From positions 620,001 to 684,000 of the forward strand of contig VJWN01000005.1 in NCBI GenBank assembly GCA_007644065.1: a stretch of 64,000 nucleotides of DNA, given 5' to 3'. Made by a program: the position numbers and the translations under genes. The DNA is from Margaritispora aquatica (taxonomy: Eukaryota > Ascomycota > Leotiomycetes > Helotiales > Discinellaceae). Below the pieces are notes generated by a model, which was given only the letters and a program-made list of their open reading frames with translations, searched no databases and was not told the origin of the DNA. Numbering within the stretch: position 1 is the first letter of the stretch; the number at the start of each line of letters is the position of its first letter. This document shows positions 12,552 to 28,354 of the stretch, piece after piece.

Positions 12552-15137
12552 TTACCAAGCCCATTCATTAGTATCACAATGCCATCCGTCAACACAATTA
12601 TGAGCACCGTCCAACAGCAACTTGCTCATTTCCGCCATAGCTGGTAGATGGACACCGTCCATCATAGTATCCTTAACCAGGTCGATGTACTTAGCGAGCA
12701 GTTTGGCCAGCTTAACCACGTCAAGCAAAGCACGGTGGGAACGGTGGACCAACCCATCTTCGAACAACAGGGCATACATATGTGCTTGCCTATGCGATGG
12801 TAAACCAGGGAAAACTCGTCGTAACGCGTGGTAGAGCGTGTATGAGTTCTCGCTAGGAGGGAACACCAGGCCAGATGCTTTCCCAGCTTGATGCAACAAC
12901 CTCCAATCGCAAAAACCCGCACTGTATTCTATGATAATACAATCCTTGGTCAGACCAAGTTTCGAGAGCGCTTGCATAGCTAAGTCGAGTGAAATGGCTG
13001 GCTTTTCGTTCATGAGGACGCTTGCATTGAAGAATTTGTTGAACGAGAGTCGGGATGCGAAATGAACGGTGGGCTGCATGAGTCGAGTCCGAAGCTCTTC
13101 GACAGATATATCAGCAGGCATTACCCGACTCTGATACTTAGTGCCAACGAGATTCATTGCTCCAATTTCTAACGCATGATATGTACCTGACTCAATACAG
13201 AATTCCCAATCTATGAGCCAGATGTTGTTAGGCGGTGTTGACAGCATGCGATTGAGAAGTCTCAAACCATGTACGGCATCTGGGAGAATCTTGCCCGAGT
13301 TCAACAACAAGGATTGCATTTCTTTGTAAGATGTGATTCCCTGACCCAAGCCTAGTCGCAGAATTCGGCTTTTTGACAATTCTTTGAACCGCATTCGAAG
13401 GGTGTTTTCGTGGGATATGTTGAGATGATGCGAGCAAAGAGTAAATCCACAGACCCTTTTGCTCATACATGCCTGGGTACCTTGACACACGTCCAGCCCC
13501 TTTTGAAGATTAGATAGTTGCAAATTTGTTTTGCTTTGAACCCATTTGCGTTGCCCATGGTGCCAGGAACAGAAATAACAGCGTTCAAAATAGAGACAAC
13601 GTGTAAAAACGTTAGCTTGTAAGTTTGAATAGCACTTAGGCCACAAGTGTGCCGTCTCGGCAGACAACATAACCTGATGAGGACATGGCCATACGTGACC
13701 ATCAACATCTTCGAAGCCTGGACAGCGTCCAATCTCAACTGCTTCGACAATTGGAGCAGCGAGCTTTAGACGAACATGCATAGATGTCCAGTGGTTGATG
13801 AGGGCATTGTTTCTCATTTTGAGTATACCTCGCACTGTATCAGAGTAACCTTCAGCTTGTAGTTCAGTGATTGAAGGTACAGTGTCATCCTCATCATGTT
13901 CTTCGGCACCTTCGCTTGCAACCACGGCGTCCTGGTCAGGCATCACGAATTTGAACGGTGTGGAGAACTCAAGCTGTTTCTTCCGTAATGCTTGCCGATC
14001 GTGCTGATACTCCTGAATCTGTTAGTACTTGAATGTAAAATTCAACATAAGAAATTGATTGATTGAAACATACCTCCCGCTGAGTGTCAGTCAGCTCGAG
14101 AATCCAGGCATGACTAGTATTCTCGTGCCATCGAAGGTCGCTAGGTTTGGTGTATTCATGACCAAATTGGGTGCACAAAGGCTCTGTACAGTTCCGCTCG
14201 AGGCGCTTATTGTCTTGATCGATATCTCGAAGACTCGCCACATCAATATTGTAGGGAGCCGCGATATGTTCCGGGCTTGATGCATGTCCGGTTTTTTTAT
14301 CATTCCAATGCTTGCTACCAAAGTATTTTCCAAAGCCAGGGCACGAGGAGATTGTGCATGTGCTCAATGCTGGGTCCGCATGCCATGTAACTCGATGGCC
14401 AGAAAAGTTATGCTTGGTTTTAAAGTCTTGACCAGAGCTTGGGCAATTTGTTTTCACACAAACAAATGGACGCTGTCCTTTAGGCTGATACTTCGTATTG
14501 TACTCGCCGCTATGCCAGTAGTAATCGTGTTCAAGGTACTCTTCAGGAGTGAAAGCTTGCCCGAAGTGCAGACAATATGGAGTATAACATTTCAGACTAG
14601 ATAGATCAGCAACGATGCTCGTTATAGATGAAAGAGAGAGGAAAAGAGGCAGACATACTCCGTGAAAATGCAAGACTTCTTGACTTTCCTACAATTCCTG
14701 CAGTTCGGGAAAGAGACACAGATCAAACCCCTTTCTTTGCAGCGATCGCAAGGAGGTGGAGGACGACGAACACCTTGATGTCGGCCAGGCCTCTTAAGTT
14801 TGTCCTGGTCATCAATAGCTTCGAGATCAATGTCCTCATCCTCGACAGTAGACAAGGTACGCTTTTTGGCCTCCCGGATCAAGGGTGATAGAGCGGTGAC
14901 AGGAGAGACTCTGAATGAAGTAGTAGAAGGACTTGTATTTTCAAGAGAGAGTAGTGATGAGGAACTACTAGATGATGAAGTGATGGACGGCGTCCAAGCT
15001 TTTGAGGGACTTGGGCAAAGAGTTGCTGATGTACGGGCGATGGCCTCCTGTACAAGACGGAGTACCTCTTGATTGTGTTGTCTGCCTACTTGGTGATTCT
15101 TCTTGACTTTTGGCTCCTGGCTCTCCATGAGTGGCAT
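12552..15137 (-). CDS. Zn2Cys6 + C2H2-like zinc fingers fused to a DEDDh 3'-5' exonuclease domain
   Basis: Three exons (14659-15137, 14074-14596, 12552-14018) join in frame at both junctions to 822 residues. Residues 130-156 hold CX2CX6CX5CX2CX6C, the exact spacing of a fungal binuclear zinc cluster. About residues 163-320 hold four C-x4-C ... H-x4/5-H units that look like a C2H2-type array. The C-terminal half has an RNase-H-fold exonuclease signature: WLIDWEF (Asp and Glu of Exo I) near 602, AGFCDW (Exo II Asp), and SHRALLDV (Exo III His and Asp) near 760, so all five DEDDh residues seem present. A Ser-rich linker lies before the zinc cluster. The start used is the ATG at 15137; an ATG at 15128 is the alternative. 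The substrate is unknown. Five copies or near-copies of a GGACNNNGTCC palindrome lie within its exons. Confidence 0.75.
12602..14995. repeat. Dispersed palindrome GGAC-RSY-GTCC, block 1 (five sites)
   Basis: Exact GGACNNNGTCC occurs at 12650-12660, 13720-13730, 14468-14478 and 14985-14995. A near-copy (one mismatch in the left arm region) is at 12602-12612. All lie in exons of the Zn-finger/exonuclease gene but in different reading frames: MDGVH, GRCP, GQRP and WTPS. The central triplets (ACC, AGC, GCT, GGC) also follow the self-complementary pattern RSY or nearly so. The eight fixed bases are expected about once per 64 kb by chance. Confidence 0.75.
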
Positions 15138-15947
15138 TGACAGTGAGGAACGAGAGTGGACACGAGGGATGGAAGGGAGTTGATGTGAAGATTGGGGGTG
15201 AGAAAGTGGGAATTTTTCCCTGTATACATTTTGCCTGAGAAGGAAAGAGCGTCGCTGGGTTGAGTCTAACAATGGAAAGTGCTCCCTCTGGTGCTGTTCT
15301 GTACTGGGGACGAATGAAGAAGGAAGGACTCATACTGGACCACAGAAATTAGCTGGACAGTGTCCGAAAATATGCGGTGGGGATTCTTTTGAGAATGTCT
15401 ATGGGAGACTTTAATCTCAGCGCCTTAGAGAAAAGATATGTGCTTTACTTACAGAAGCTTGTGTGCGATTTGGTCCCGCTGACCTGTGTTATTGAGGGCT
15501 GAAGTCAGGCCTTCGTAGGATTAAAATCCTAGTATGAATGAGAGGAAATAGTTTGACTACATTATAATGACCTTGATCAAGCCATTTTCTTACAGTCAGA
15601 CGGCTCATTGGCACTCTATGAGTAATGTATAGAAGGCTTAAATTCAAAATTCATCAAGAGCTTTGATAGCTAGGTAAAATAAGGTTGTTGATCCCGTGAC
15701 TATATCGAGAGCATTACAGAATGAACTGAGTCTTACCATCAGATTTCTGTCCTTGGACCTTGAAAAGAGTTTATAGCACTTGCCAGTTTCTCAGTTAGCA
15801 GGGAGCTGGTAATTTTGCCTAGAGAAATCCAGCGTGACCGCGAGAGACAATATTTTGGGCATGGCTATGAAGAGATAATGGTTTACTCAAATTATACCGT
15901 CATACAATTCTCCCTGAGCGCTTTGAAGGATGTTTATCTTAGCAAAA
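15138..15947. other. Intergenic spacer between exonuclease gene and enolase
   Basis: About 0.8 kb. It contains the 5' flank of the Zn-finger/exonuclease gene and the 3' flank of enolase, both on the minus strand. An ORF extending the exonuclease frame upstream to 15272 begins with TTG, so it probably belongs to the 5' leader. Nothing else is seen. Confidence 0.4.
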
Positions 15948-19626
<3,679 letters not shown>

Positions 19627-20949
19627 ATGTCCGATACAGATATGGAGCGAGAGCTTGCGCTGACCAATTTCGCCAGCAAGTTATTGGAGTCTAGAGAATG
19701 GGAGGCAAAGCTGAAGGCATTACGGATAGAGATCAAGGGCTTGCAGAAGGACTTTGATCACACCGAGGAGAATATCAAGGCTCTGCAAAGCGTAGGGCAA
19801 ATCATTGGAGAAGTGCTGAAGCAGTTGGATGATGAGAGATGTTAGTACCAACCAGCTACGTTCTGTTTACAACTCTAACAGTTCTCAAAGTTATCGTGAA
19901 AGCTTCATCTGGTCCCCGATATGTTGTAGGCTGCAGATCCAAAGTAGACAAGGCGGCACTGAAACAAGGAACTCGAGTTGCGCTGGATATGACCACTCTC
20001 ACCATAATGCGAATGCTACCAAGAGAAGTCGACCCGCTTGTTTACAACATGTCCTTAGAAGATCCTGGCCAAGTCAGCTTTGGTGGTATTGGAGGATTGA
20101 ATGAACAGATCAGAGAACTGAGAGAGGTCATCGAGCTTCCATTGAAGAACCCAGAACTTTTCTTGCGAGTGGGAATCAAGCCACCTAAGGGTGTACTTCT
20201 CTATGGACCTCCAGGAACCGGAAAGACCTTGTTGGCTAGGGCAGTGGCTAGCAGTTTGGAGACAAATTTCTTGAAGGGTGAGTCCTCCGACTATGTCCTT
20301 CTGCCATAGCTGATCCATTCTAGTTGTGTCCTCGGCGATTGTCGACAAGTATATCGGAGAGTCTGCGCGCCTGATCAGAGAAATGTTCGGATACGCCAAG
20401 GAGCATGAGCCATGTATTATCTTCATGGATGAAATCGACGCTATTGGAGGACGAAGATTTTCTGAGGGAACATCCGCAGATCGTGAAATTCAGCGAACAT
20501 TGATGGAACTTCTGAATCAGCTGGACGGATTCGATTACTTGGGAAAGACAAAGATCATTATGGCTACAAATCGACCTGATACTCTTGATCCTGCTCTCCT
20601 CCGTGCTGGACGTCTGGACAGAAAGATTGAGATTCCTCTTCCTAACGAGGTTGGCCGGTTAGAGATCATGAAGATTCACGCAGCAGGTGTTGTAACAGAA
20701 GGTGATATTGATTTCGAGAGTGTGGTCAAGATGAGTGATGGGCTCAATGGTGCCGATTTGCGAAACGTCGTGACGGAAGCGTATGTACACCCTCCAACTC
20801 TTATACACCACATACTGACTTTCCATAGTGGTCTCTTTGCAATCAAGGACTACAGAGATGCCGTCAATCAGGATGATTTCAACAAGGCAGTGAGAAAGGT
20901 AGCGGAATCAAAGAAGTTGGAAGGAAAGCTGGAGTATCAAAAACTTTAA
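19627..20949 (+). CDS. RPT4: 26S proteasome regulatory particle AAA-ATPase subunit Rpt4
   Basis: Four exons (19627-19840, 19891-20277, 20324-20780, 20829-20949) join in frame to 392 residues. It is one of six ATPases in the base of the 19S regulatory particle, unfolding ubiquitylated substrates for the 20S core. The N-terminal coiled coil is followed by the OB region ([15 protein letters not shown]), Walker A GPPGTGKT, Walker [15 protein letters not shown], the second region of homology [21 protein letters not shown], and the helical lid ending [11 protein letters not shown]. For intron 1 the acceptor at 19890 was chosen over an in-frame one 9 nt earlier because it restores the conserved DERFIVKASS. 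The earlier acceptor would add three residues. Confidence 0.95.
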
Positions 20950-23138
20950 GTGGGGCAGTCTGGTTCTTGCGTTGGCGCTACGGCATACAGTTAAGCATTA
21001 TGGCGCTTGACTTTGTAACAATACCATATGAAATGCATAGAGGCTGCATAATGACTTTGCTTGATCTAGTTTCTTCTCTCTTGGCTCCATTTTGTGTAGA
21101 GGCTAGTACCTCTGAATAGAATAACTGCGGCACAAATGCTCAACAAGCACTTGTGACGATCTACAGGGCTTCATCGTGAGCGTTATATGATCAAACCAAG
21201 CCGGGCTAGTTGCAATGCCACAATATGAAACTCGAAAAATCAAACCCTGGCGATGCAGCTGTAGCTGCAGCTTTTCCTATAATGTAAGAAGAACACCATG
21301 CTTGAATATTAACAATATAAAAAATCAATCAATAGATTGGCTGCGTCGAAAGCCAATCAGATCCCTGCTACCGCGTTGCATCATTTTCGTGAATCTTGAA
21401 CTAGCTACTTTTGTTGTCATATCTTCACTCTTGTGCATTCACTCTCATTCTTGTAATCTCGAAGGGTTATGCTCGCTCAGTATTAGTTATATTTTGTAGC
21501 TACTTACCTAGTCATTCTTCATGTGCTGATAAACGGTTGGAAAGTCAACCCTTCCTGTGCTTAAAGAAAATTCACGCAAAGATCTTCCATTCCCCTTAGC
21601 TTTGTTCTTGACAAGCAAGCTGCTTCTTCATGTGGCGGGAGGACTGGTAACTTGACATGTATTTATCTTTCTCAAGTCGACGCGGTGGTGGGTTAATGTA
21701 GCTTTTGGTTGGTAGGTGAGTTCTTGTCATGGTGAATTCACTCGGTGTTGGGTTTGGCAGATACATGATAAGTGAATCGTTGAAAATGGATTGTGCTCTG
21801 AAAAGCCAACTGCTGTTGTAATAACAGCAGCAGAGAATTCCTGACTTTCCAGCTTCGGCAGACATATGGTGTCTATATCTATCGGGGAGGCGAGCTGTTG
21901 CACTCTTAGCAAAAAGCTTTAAACTCGGCCTCGAGACCATGGGCTCTCCTCTGGGATGAACTATTTGGCCTTGGATGTGTATGTGCAGGACTGAGATGCC
22001 CATATTCTTGCAGATATTTATCCAGTAAGTCACTGACGAGGCTGTTTTATTCTCAGAGCTGTAGTTGTGCTGGTGGAAGTACGAGAAGTAGCGAGTGAAT
22101 CTGAAGCTTTTCCGAGGTTAGGGTTGAAGCTGGAGCTGGTTTACTTCGCGTGTTGTAAATAGAGCCTAGTAGCTACTAACCTGTTGATGTCTTGGACATG
22201 CCGAAACTGTGGTAAAGACTCCAAAGCCAGCTTTAAAACCTTACTTGATATTGGATGTATGGAAACACTTCTTAGTATATGTATTTTTACTGCACTGCTA
22301 CCGGGCCTGTATGATCTATTTGCGATCGGAGACAAGTAAATTACCTGTTGCTGATACAACAGCGATTGAATTCAACTAGAAATATAAACCTTGTTTAGAA
22401 TTGATAAAGATGCTTGGTATCTAGAATAAATTTGGCCCCAATTCTGGAGTGATATTTGAATATGACCAATCTACAGAAAACGGCGTGGTGGCTGAAATCA
22501 CCTAAATGTTCCAATTGCAAAACATAATCTTGAGCAAACCGCAGCACCCACCACTCTAATGTGTTACCCTTACAAAGCAACAACCCGCCACCCGCCTTTA
22601 GACTTTTATGGTCCACAAGCACAGCAGTAACCCGAAGCAGGTACCAGCAATTATTATCTTGAAATTCCACGATAAACGCTATCTATTCTGCACTGTTGGC
22701 GATAGCTTCGAGGCGATCGTATTGTTAACAGTAGCACTTCTGTCCAGAAATCTTGTATTAGAATGTCTTGTGCTTGGTAAAGAGGTGCATGATAATACTG
22801 ATGGTGTTGGGACTCAGAACTTGGACCCTGGCGGGGATAGGGGCTAAGCGAGATTGTATTAGTAAGCTCGCTTATGGTGGGTCGAGCCTGCCTAAATCTT
22901 GAAATCACTTCACGATCTACCTACCAATGACTTTGACTCATACATATTAAAGCTGGTAATAAGATAAAAGAGTCTTGAAGGTTAGATTAATCCTCAAATC
23001 TGGAACTTGTATTCCTCTCTCAAGTTTAACATCGCCAAGTCTCTTACAACAAAGCAGCATTTGAAAATTATTAACGTGTGGTCAAAGAACGAGGATTCAG
23101 GATTTTTTATCAGCCAACATAATCAAACGGCTTTCAAA
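20950..23138. other. Intergenic region, no gene supported
   Basis: About 2.2 kb between RPT4 and the esterase gene, both on the plus strand. It holds the RPT4 3' flank and the esterase promoter. Short ORFs on both strands lack motifs, and no repeat stands out. Confidence 0.4.
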
Positions 23139-24146
23139 ATGGATTTACCAAGCACCAACAGCGCCTCTCAAATGAGCTCTCATCGATCTCCAGCAAGCGA
23201 AATTACAGAAGGCGAGGCCAGCATGACCTCCCTCTTAAGAGGCATCAAAGCCCCCTCCCATCCAGCAGGAGTCTACCCTGAGCCACTCATCTACCAGCCA
23301 ACCTCGACACACAAACAAACATTCATCATCCTCCACGGCCGCGGCAGTTTCGCCTCTCGCTTCAGCACCGCCTTGCTCGCCACCTCTTCTTCCTTGTCTT
23401 CCCAACAAACCACACCACAAACCCTACAAACCGTCTTTCCCAACGCAAAGCTCATCCTCCCAACCGCGCCCCGCACCCCAGCAACGATCTACGGCAACAA
23501 GCTCACGCACCAGTGGTTCAACAACTGGCACCTGGAGCAACACACGCAGAGACAGGAGTTGATGACCGAAGGGCTAAAGAGGAGTTGTGAGTATGTGCAT
23601 GAGATTTTAAAGCGAGAGATTGAGGTGGTTGGGAGTGAGAATGTGGTGCTTTGGGGACTGAGCCAGGGGTGTGCGGTTTCGCTTGCGGCGCTGTTGACGT
23701 GGGAGGGAGAGAGGCTTGGGGCCGTGGTGGGGATGTGTGGGTGGTTGCCGTACGGGAATCTGGTTGAAGCAGTTGGTGGATATGGTGTGAGGGATGGAAG
23801 TGATCCAATCTCGCGATTGGATAGAAATGTGAAGAATAGCGATGACGGTGAGGATGATTGCCGCTTGACAAATGAGAAAGGCTTATCGATGGAAGCAGTT
23901 ACTTCCTTCCGAGAGAAGCTACAAATGGGGGATAACGCAGGCTCAGCTTTCAAGAATATCCCCGTTTTCTTAGGCCACGGCACAGCAGATGAAAGAGTGT
24001 CGATTGCTTTGGGACGAGAGGCAAAAGAATGTCTGGATATATTAGGGGTTGAGACTCAGTTTGTCGAGTACGAGGGTCTTGGACATTGGTATTCCCCCGA
24101 GATGCTGCGTGATATTCTCAACTTCTTGAACGAAAAACTGGCATAG
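23139..24146 (+). CDS. Serine esterase, acyl-protein thioesterase / phospholipase-carboxylesterase family
   Basis: A single exon of 335 residues. The open frame continues 44 codons upstream, but the first ATG is at 23139 in a good context (CAAAATGG). An alpha/beta-hydrolase fold is indicated by FIILHGRGSFASRF, the nucleophile motif GLSQGC (Ser about 175), GHGTADERV (Asp about 284) and GLGHWYSPE (His about 316), which complete a Ser-Asp-His triad. The family includes acyl-protein thioesterases that remove palmitate from proteins, and small carboxylesterases. At 335 residues it is longer than the typical 220-240 of Apt1. The extra length is an N-terminal Ser-rich tail and an insertion (about 215-265) before the Asp strand, so it is probably a paralogue with another substrate. 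No signal peptide is seen. Confidence 0.8.
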   Translation: MDLPSTNSASQMSSHRSPASEITEGEASMTSLLRGIKAPSHPAGVYPEPLIYQPTSTHKQTFIILHGRGSFASRFSTALLATSSSLSSQQTTPQTLQTVFPNAKLILPTAPRTPATIYGNKLTHQWFNNWHLEQHTQRQELMTEGLKRSCEYVHEILKREIEVVGSENVVLWGLSQGCAVSLAALLTWEGERLGAVVGMCGWLPYGNLVEAVGGYGVRDGSDPISRLDRNVKNSDDGEDDCRLTNEKGLSMEAVTSFREKLQMGDNAGSAFKNIPVFLGHGTADERVSIALGREAKECLDILGVETQFVEYEGLGHWYSPEMLRDILNFLNEKLA

Positions 24147-24571
24147 TGTGGACAGAGAACGATTGAGGAAGTCTTTGAGAACGGGTTCGTTAGATACCGG
24201 GGTCAGGGACTGTAGATAGAGGATATGAATGGATGAATGGATGAATCACTTGAATTATCTGCATTACCTGAGGTGGTCTTAAGTTTGATCATTTACAGAA
24301 CTTTTTGGGCTTGAACCCTCCTCTCACTGAACAAGAGGGAGACTAGACAGTCACAAGAGTTTAATAAAAAGACTACATTATTCACTTAGGCATCATCGAA
24401 GAAAACATATGTGGAGATACTGCAGGTATGTTAAAAATAGTATAATTTTGGTATCTCATGCGCCTCTTTGTATAAAAATATCAAACAACCAATCCAATCA
24501 AAGCCCATCATTCATCAAGCAAGTGTTACTGTACAACTCCGACTAAATAATTACAAATCGTTCTCAAGAAG
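24147..24571. other. Convergent intergenic spacer
   Basis: About 425 bp between the 3' ends of the esterase and the nitrate transporter. It holds short AT-rich stretches and a GGATGAAT direct repeat near 24230, and no gene. Confidence 0.5.
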
Positions 24572-26233
24572 CTAGCGACCACCAATCTGTCCCTTAGGGA
24601 TAGGGTTGATCCAGCTAACCGCCAAGTTAATGCCAATGGTCATAACACCAATGATCCAGAAAGTCTTGCCGTAGAGACCTGGCTGGTACCTGAAGATAAT
24701 AGCGAAGACGATACCGCCAAGGTTACCCGTCGCGCCCGTAACACCGGAGATGATGCCATTCGCCTTAGGGTGCACATGCGGCACCAGCGCGAAAATAGCA
24801 CCATTCGACGCTTCGAGGAAGAAAGCCATGCCAGCGATAAGGCCAAACATTGTCGAATGATCATGTGAGTTCAAGACACCAATGGCGATCTGGAAGGCAC
24901 CACAGCAGATGGCAAGGGAATGTAGCCAGATCTTCTTGGACCAGACGGATCCTGTTTTTTGGTAGATAAAGTCGGCGAACAGGCCACCGAGCGGGCGGAA
25001 GACCACGTTAAGGAGGCCGAACATGGCAGCCCAGCTACCTGTGCCGGTTTGGCCTAGACTAGGGAAGTTCTTGAGGTAGTAGGCGCCCAGGATGGAGTTG
25101 ATGGCGAGCTCAGCGCCGAAGGAGCAAAAGTAGCAGAGGGCAATCATGGCGGTTTGGGGAGAGAAGACGACTTCCATTGCTTCGCTGAAGGAGGGTTTGA
25201 CGACAACCTCGCCGCGGGCGGTGTCGAGCATGTCTTTCTCGCCCATAGTAGCTTCGTGGTTGAAGGAGCCGTGCTTGGCTTTAGCGAGGTCGGCTTCCTC
25301 ATCTATGCGCTTCTCAGTGCCGCTGTCGGTGGGAGTATTAGTGCCAGTATCCTTGCGATCTGTGATTGCGCCTGGGATGGCAACTATGGCTGAGTCTGCG
25401 CGAACGCCGTGGGCTTGAAGATTTTGCTGTACAGCGAGTTCACGGTCTGCCCACTTGCCTGTGGGTGTGTCTGCACAGAAGATAAAGAGGCAGAGAGCGA
25501 CAGAGACGATCATAATGAAGGGTACTACGAAGGCGACTCTCCAGGCGACGTGGACGGAGAGGTGGCGGTCACGAACCAGGGAGTCAAAGATGGCTGGCAT
25601 GACGAAGTACGTAATACCACCACCTGCGTTACCCCATCCGGCTGTCAAGGCGTTGGCTGTTCCGACCACGTTCTTGTCGAAGAAACCGGTCGACCACACT
25701 TGACAAGGAACGAAAGAGCCTCCGAGAATGCCAATGAAGAACCTGATCACATAAAGGCCTGCGGGAGTTGAGATTGTACCGGCAAGTACTGTTGGGAGGG
25801 CGCCGATGAGAAGACATGCCGCAAATGTCACTCTAGGTCCAAATCGATCACATGAAGGTCCAGCAACAAGACGAACGAGGAGACTAGATGAGTTAGCTTA
25901 GACTGGCGCAATCAAATACTATTAACTTACGTTGCGGTTAATGCAATGATGTTGGAGTTTGCAATTTCGTTGTTGCTGAGATGTAGATCTTGCTTGATGG
26001 AAATTGGAAGAAGTGGCGGAAAGGCGTACCACGACAAGAATGCAATCACTTTCAAACTGTTAACGCTGTAGTCAAACGTTGCTCTTCGCCTCAGACTTAC
26101 TGAATCCAAACCAGGAGAAGAAGAAAACACGGCCATATTTGTTGAAAGGATTCAGGATTGGAATAGAACGAGCCTTTCCATTGACTGGATTGATCTCTGG
26201 CGCTTTCCACAGAGTTGTGACGTCGAAACCCAT
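24572..26233 (-). CDS. nrtA: High-affinity nitrate/nitrite transporter (MFS, NNP family)
   Basis: Three exons (26101-26233, 25931-26048, 24572-25883) join in frame to 520 residues, close to the 507 of Aspergillus CrnA/NrtA. It is a 12-helix major-facilitator protein that imports nitrate with protons at the plasma membrane. Both nitrate signatures are present: [16 protein letters not shown] in the first half and [16 protein letters not shown] in the second. [14 protein letters not shown] in TM1 is also typical. A hydrophilic loop of about 90 residues (roughly 225-315), rich in charged residues and Thr, separates the two halves, as in fungal members. The intron 1 acceptor at 26049 gives FMIAFLSW; the nearby alternative AG creates a stop. 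No nitrate or nitrite reductase gene is adjacent in this window. Confidence 0.93.
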
Positions 26234-26569
26234 GGCTGCTAAGCGAGGCAAAGTGCGGTTTTAAATTGTAAATAAGGCTTTGGAGCAGGGTATGAAAGCG
26301 ATGAGGAGAATGGCGTATGATATCAAAAGCGATACTCGGCTGTCAAGGGCTCTTATAAAGATGACCTGCGGGAGCATTGACGTGCAGTCAAGACATCTCC
26401 GGTCTAAACATCCACTTACCTAGCTCAAGCTAATCGGCGGCGTCTCCATTGTACAGGCCTCACATATCCTTGTCGGAGATCTTTCTGTTGAAAGACGGCA
26501 AGATTGTGGAGGCACCACTCCAGTTTGGGTTTTGAGGAAGCTATGGGTAACCAATGCAGGGACGTCTAA

Positions 26570-26759
26570 TGATAAGACCAGCCAAACCATACGGTTGGAC
26601 CACCCCAGACCTCTCTTTTATCTCTTCTAAAACAAGTAATTCTGTAAATCCCAGGAGATCGTCGTTCACTTGATCTCAGTATCTCGAACGAAGTGTGCCA
26701 GAGGGCTTGCAAGCAATCGTGTGGTCGAGAATGACTTGCGATTGTAGATCTTGTTATCT
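26570..26759. promoter_or_regulatory. Cluster of GATA-factor (HGATAR) sites upstream of nrtA
   Basis: Three HGATAR matches lie 340-530 bp upstream of the nrtA start: TGATAAG at 26570-26576 and AGATAA (reverse) at 26618-26623 and 26754-26759. GATA factors of the AreA/NIT2 type activate nitrate genes when ammonium is lacking. The matches are short and could be chance. I did not find a convincing NirA site (CTCCGHGG). Confidence 0.3.
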
Positions 26760-28338
26760 GCGCATGTGTGCTTCAGCAAACTATCGTTGCAACGACCAGC
26801 AGTACTATATCTCATTCACATATGATGGCTATTGTTGAACCTACAGAAAACTTCTTGTGGCTGATAATATTTGGAATGAAACAGGAATGTGATACCGGAG
26901 AATAAATGCTTGGAAATGCTTGGATAAGCGGGCGGGAAGGTTTGGGAGAAAGGTTTGTCTGAATCTTGGGGACAAAAGTAAAACAATGATACCTGAAATT
27001 GATAACTTCGCAGATACCTCCGGAGGAAATACACCTACCTTGCCTACCTATGGGAAAGTGGTACAGGTGTTGTAGATCGTACTTGTATGTGTGGCCCCTT
27101 TGGCTACTGTATAAACTAGTGAGCTTCTTATCATAGGGGCGACATATAGCAGGATGATTTCAGCGGTCAAGCCAATCATAGTATGGCTATGCAGTAGAAA
27201 CCTTGAACCTGTCACCCTCACATTTGCAGTGATGCCGTTGTCTGGCGTAACAAACGATCTCCTCCTAGGAATGGATATGTAGGCTTCATGAGCGTCGTTG
27301 TGTTCTCGAAGTCAGAACTCAGTATGTTCGTACAAGGTTATCGGTATCGCCAAGTTTCGTGATGAAAGAGGCGTGAGAAGGCTGAGCCAGATCTTGTAAG
27401 GCGTCACGGACGTCTAGGGTTCTTTTCGCTTCCTTTCGGTGTCTGTCTTATCTGTGTCCAGTGAGAAAAAAAAGCTAAATCAGGCTTTCCGAAAACAGAC
27501 CAAGTTTTCATGCCGACCCACTAAGATAAACAAGCATTGTTGAGTGACAATCACATATAAAGGAACACGATCTCCGCGGCCTATGCTGTTGTATGCTGTA
27601 ACACTCGCTTGCAGACCTGACTCAAAGGTTTGCCAAGTGAACTCTGCATTCTTGGGCGTTGCTTGAAGATTGAACAACAGGGAGATTTGTATGGGATTTC
27701 GACTTTGCCACAAGACACCCGCCGTGGCATCGCATGCCAAGTCGGAAAGATCTGGTTCATGGTATCAATTACCCCAGATTCTTTTCTCGCTTCACCAAGA
27801 CCTCCGACGACATTCCTCGTAACACATAGAAGCCTTCAAGTGCGACTTCTTTTTCGACATCTTGACCCAAGTTGACATGTTCTTGGTTCCTGAGAGACTG
27901 AACCGCAATGCAAAGAATTATTTCTTGCCCCGACGCATGTAGCGTTATCTTTCATTAACTTGGCCAATCAAGAAAGATCAAAGTGGGTTTGGACGGATTT
28001 GCGGCACCAGATCGTCCCGCTGTCGGGAATTCCATAGCTGCCGAGAATGGTATTGCTTTGGGCATACCAAAGTTGATTTGACGACTTTGTCCTCCATAGA
28101 AGTATTACTATCGCCTGATGAAACCGAGACGTGAAGGTCAGAGTGCTGTCGTAAAATACTGCTTAATGAATTTGACAGTAGCAGGAAGTCCTTCGCTTAG
28201 TCTTGAAAGGGCTATGAGTGATTGAGGGGCTTTCCATGAGTGTGCTTTGCTTTTCGAGGAAGACAATTTCATCGGAAATATCTTTCGCATACAAAAGTCA
28301 TCTCAGCAAATACAGCTGCTGTGATGGGGTGGTTTTCT

Positions 28339-28354
28339 GGGGGGGGGGGGGGGG
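28339..28354 (+). repeat. Poly-G run (16 nt)
   Basis: An uninterrupted G homopolymer in the spacer upstream of the RecQ gene. It could form G-quadruplex-like structure; no function is claimed. Confidence 0.85.
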
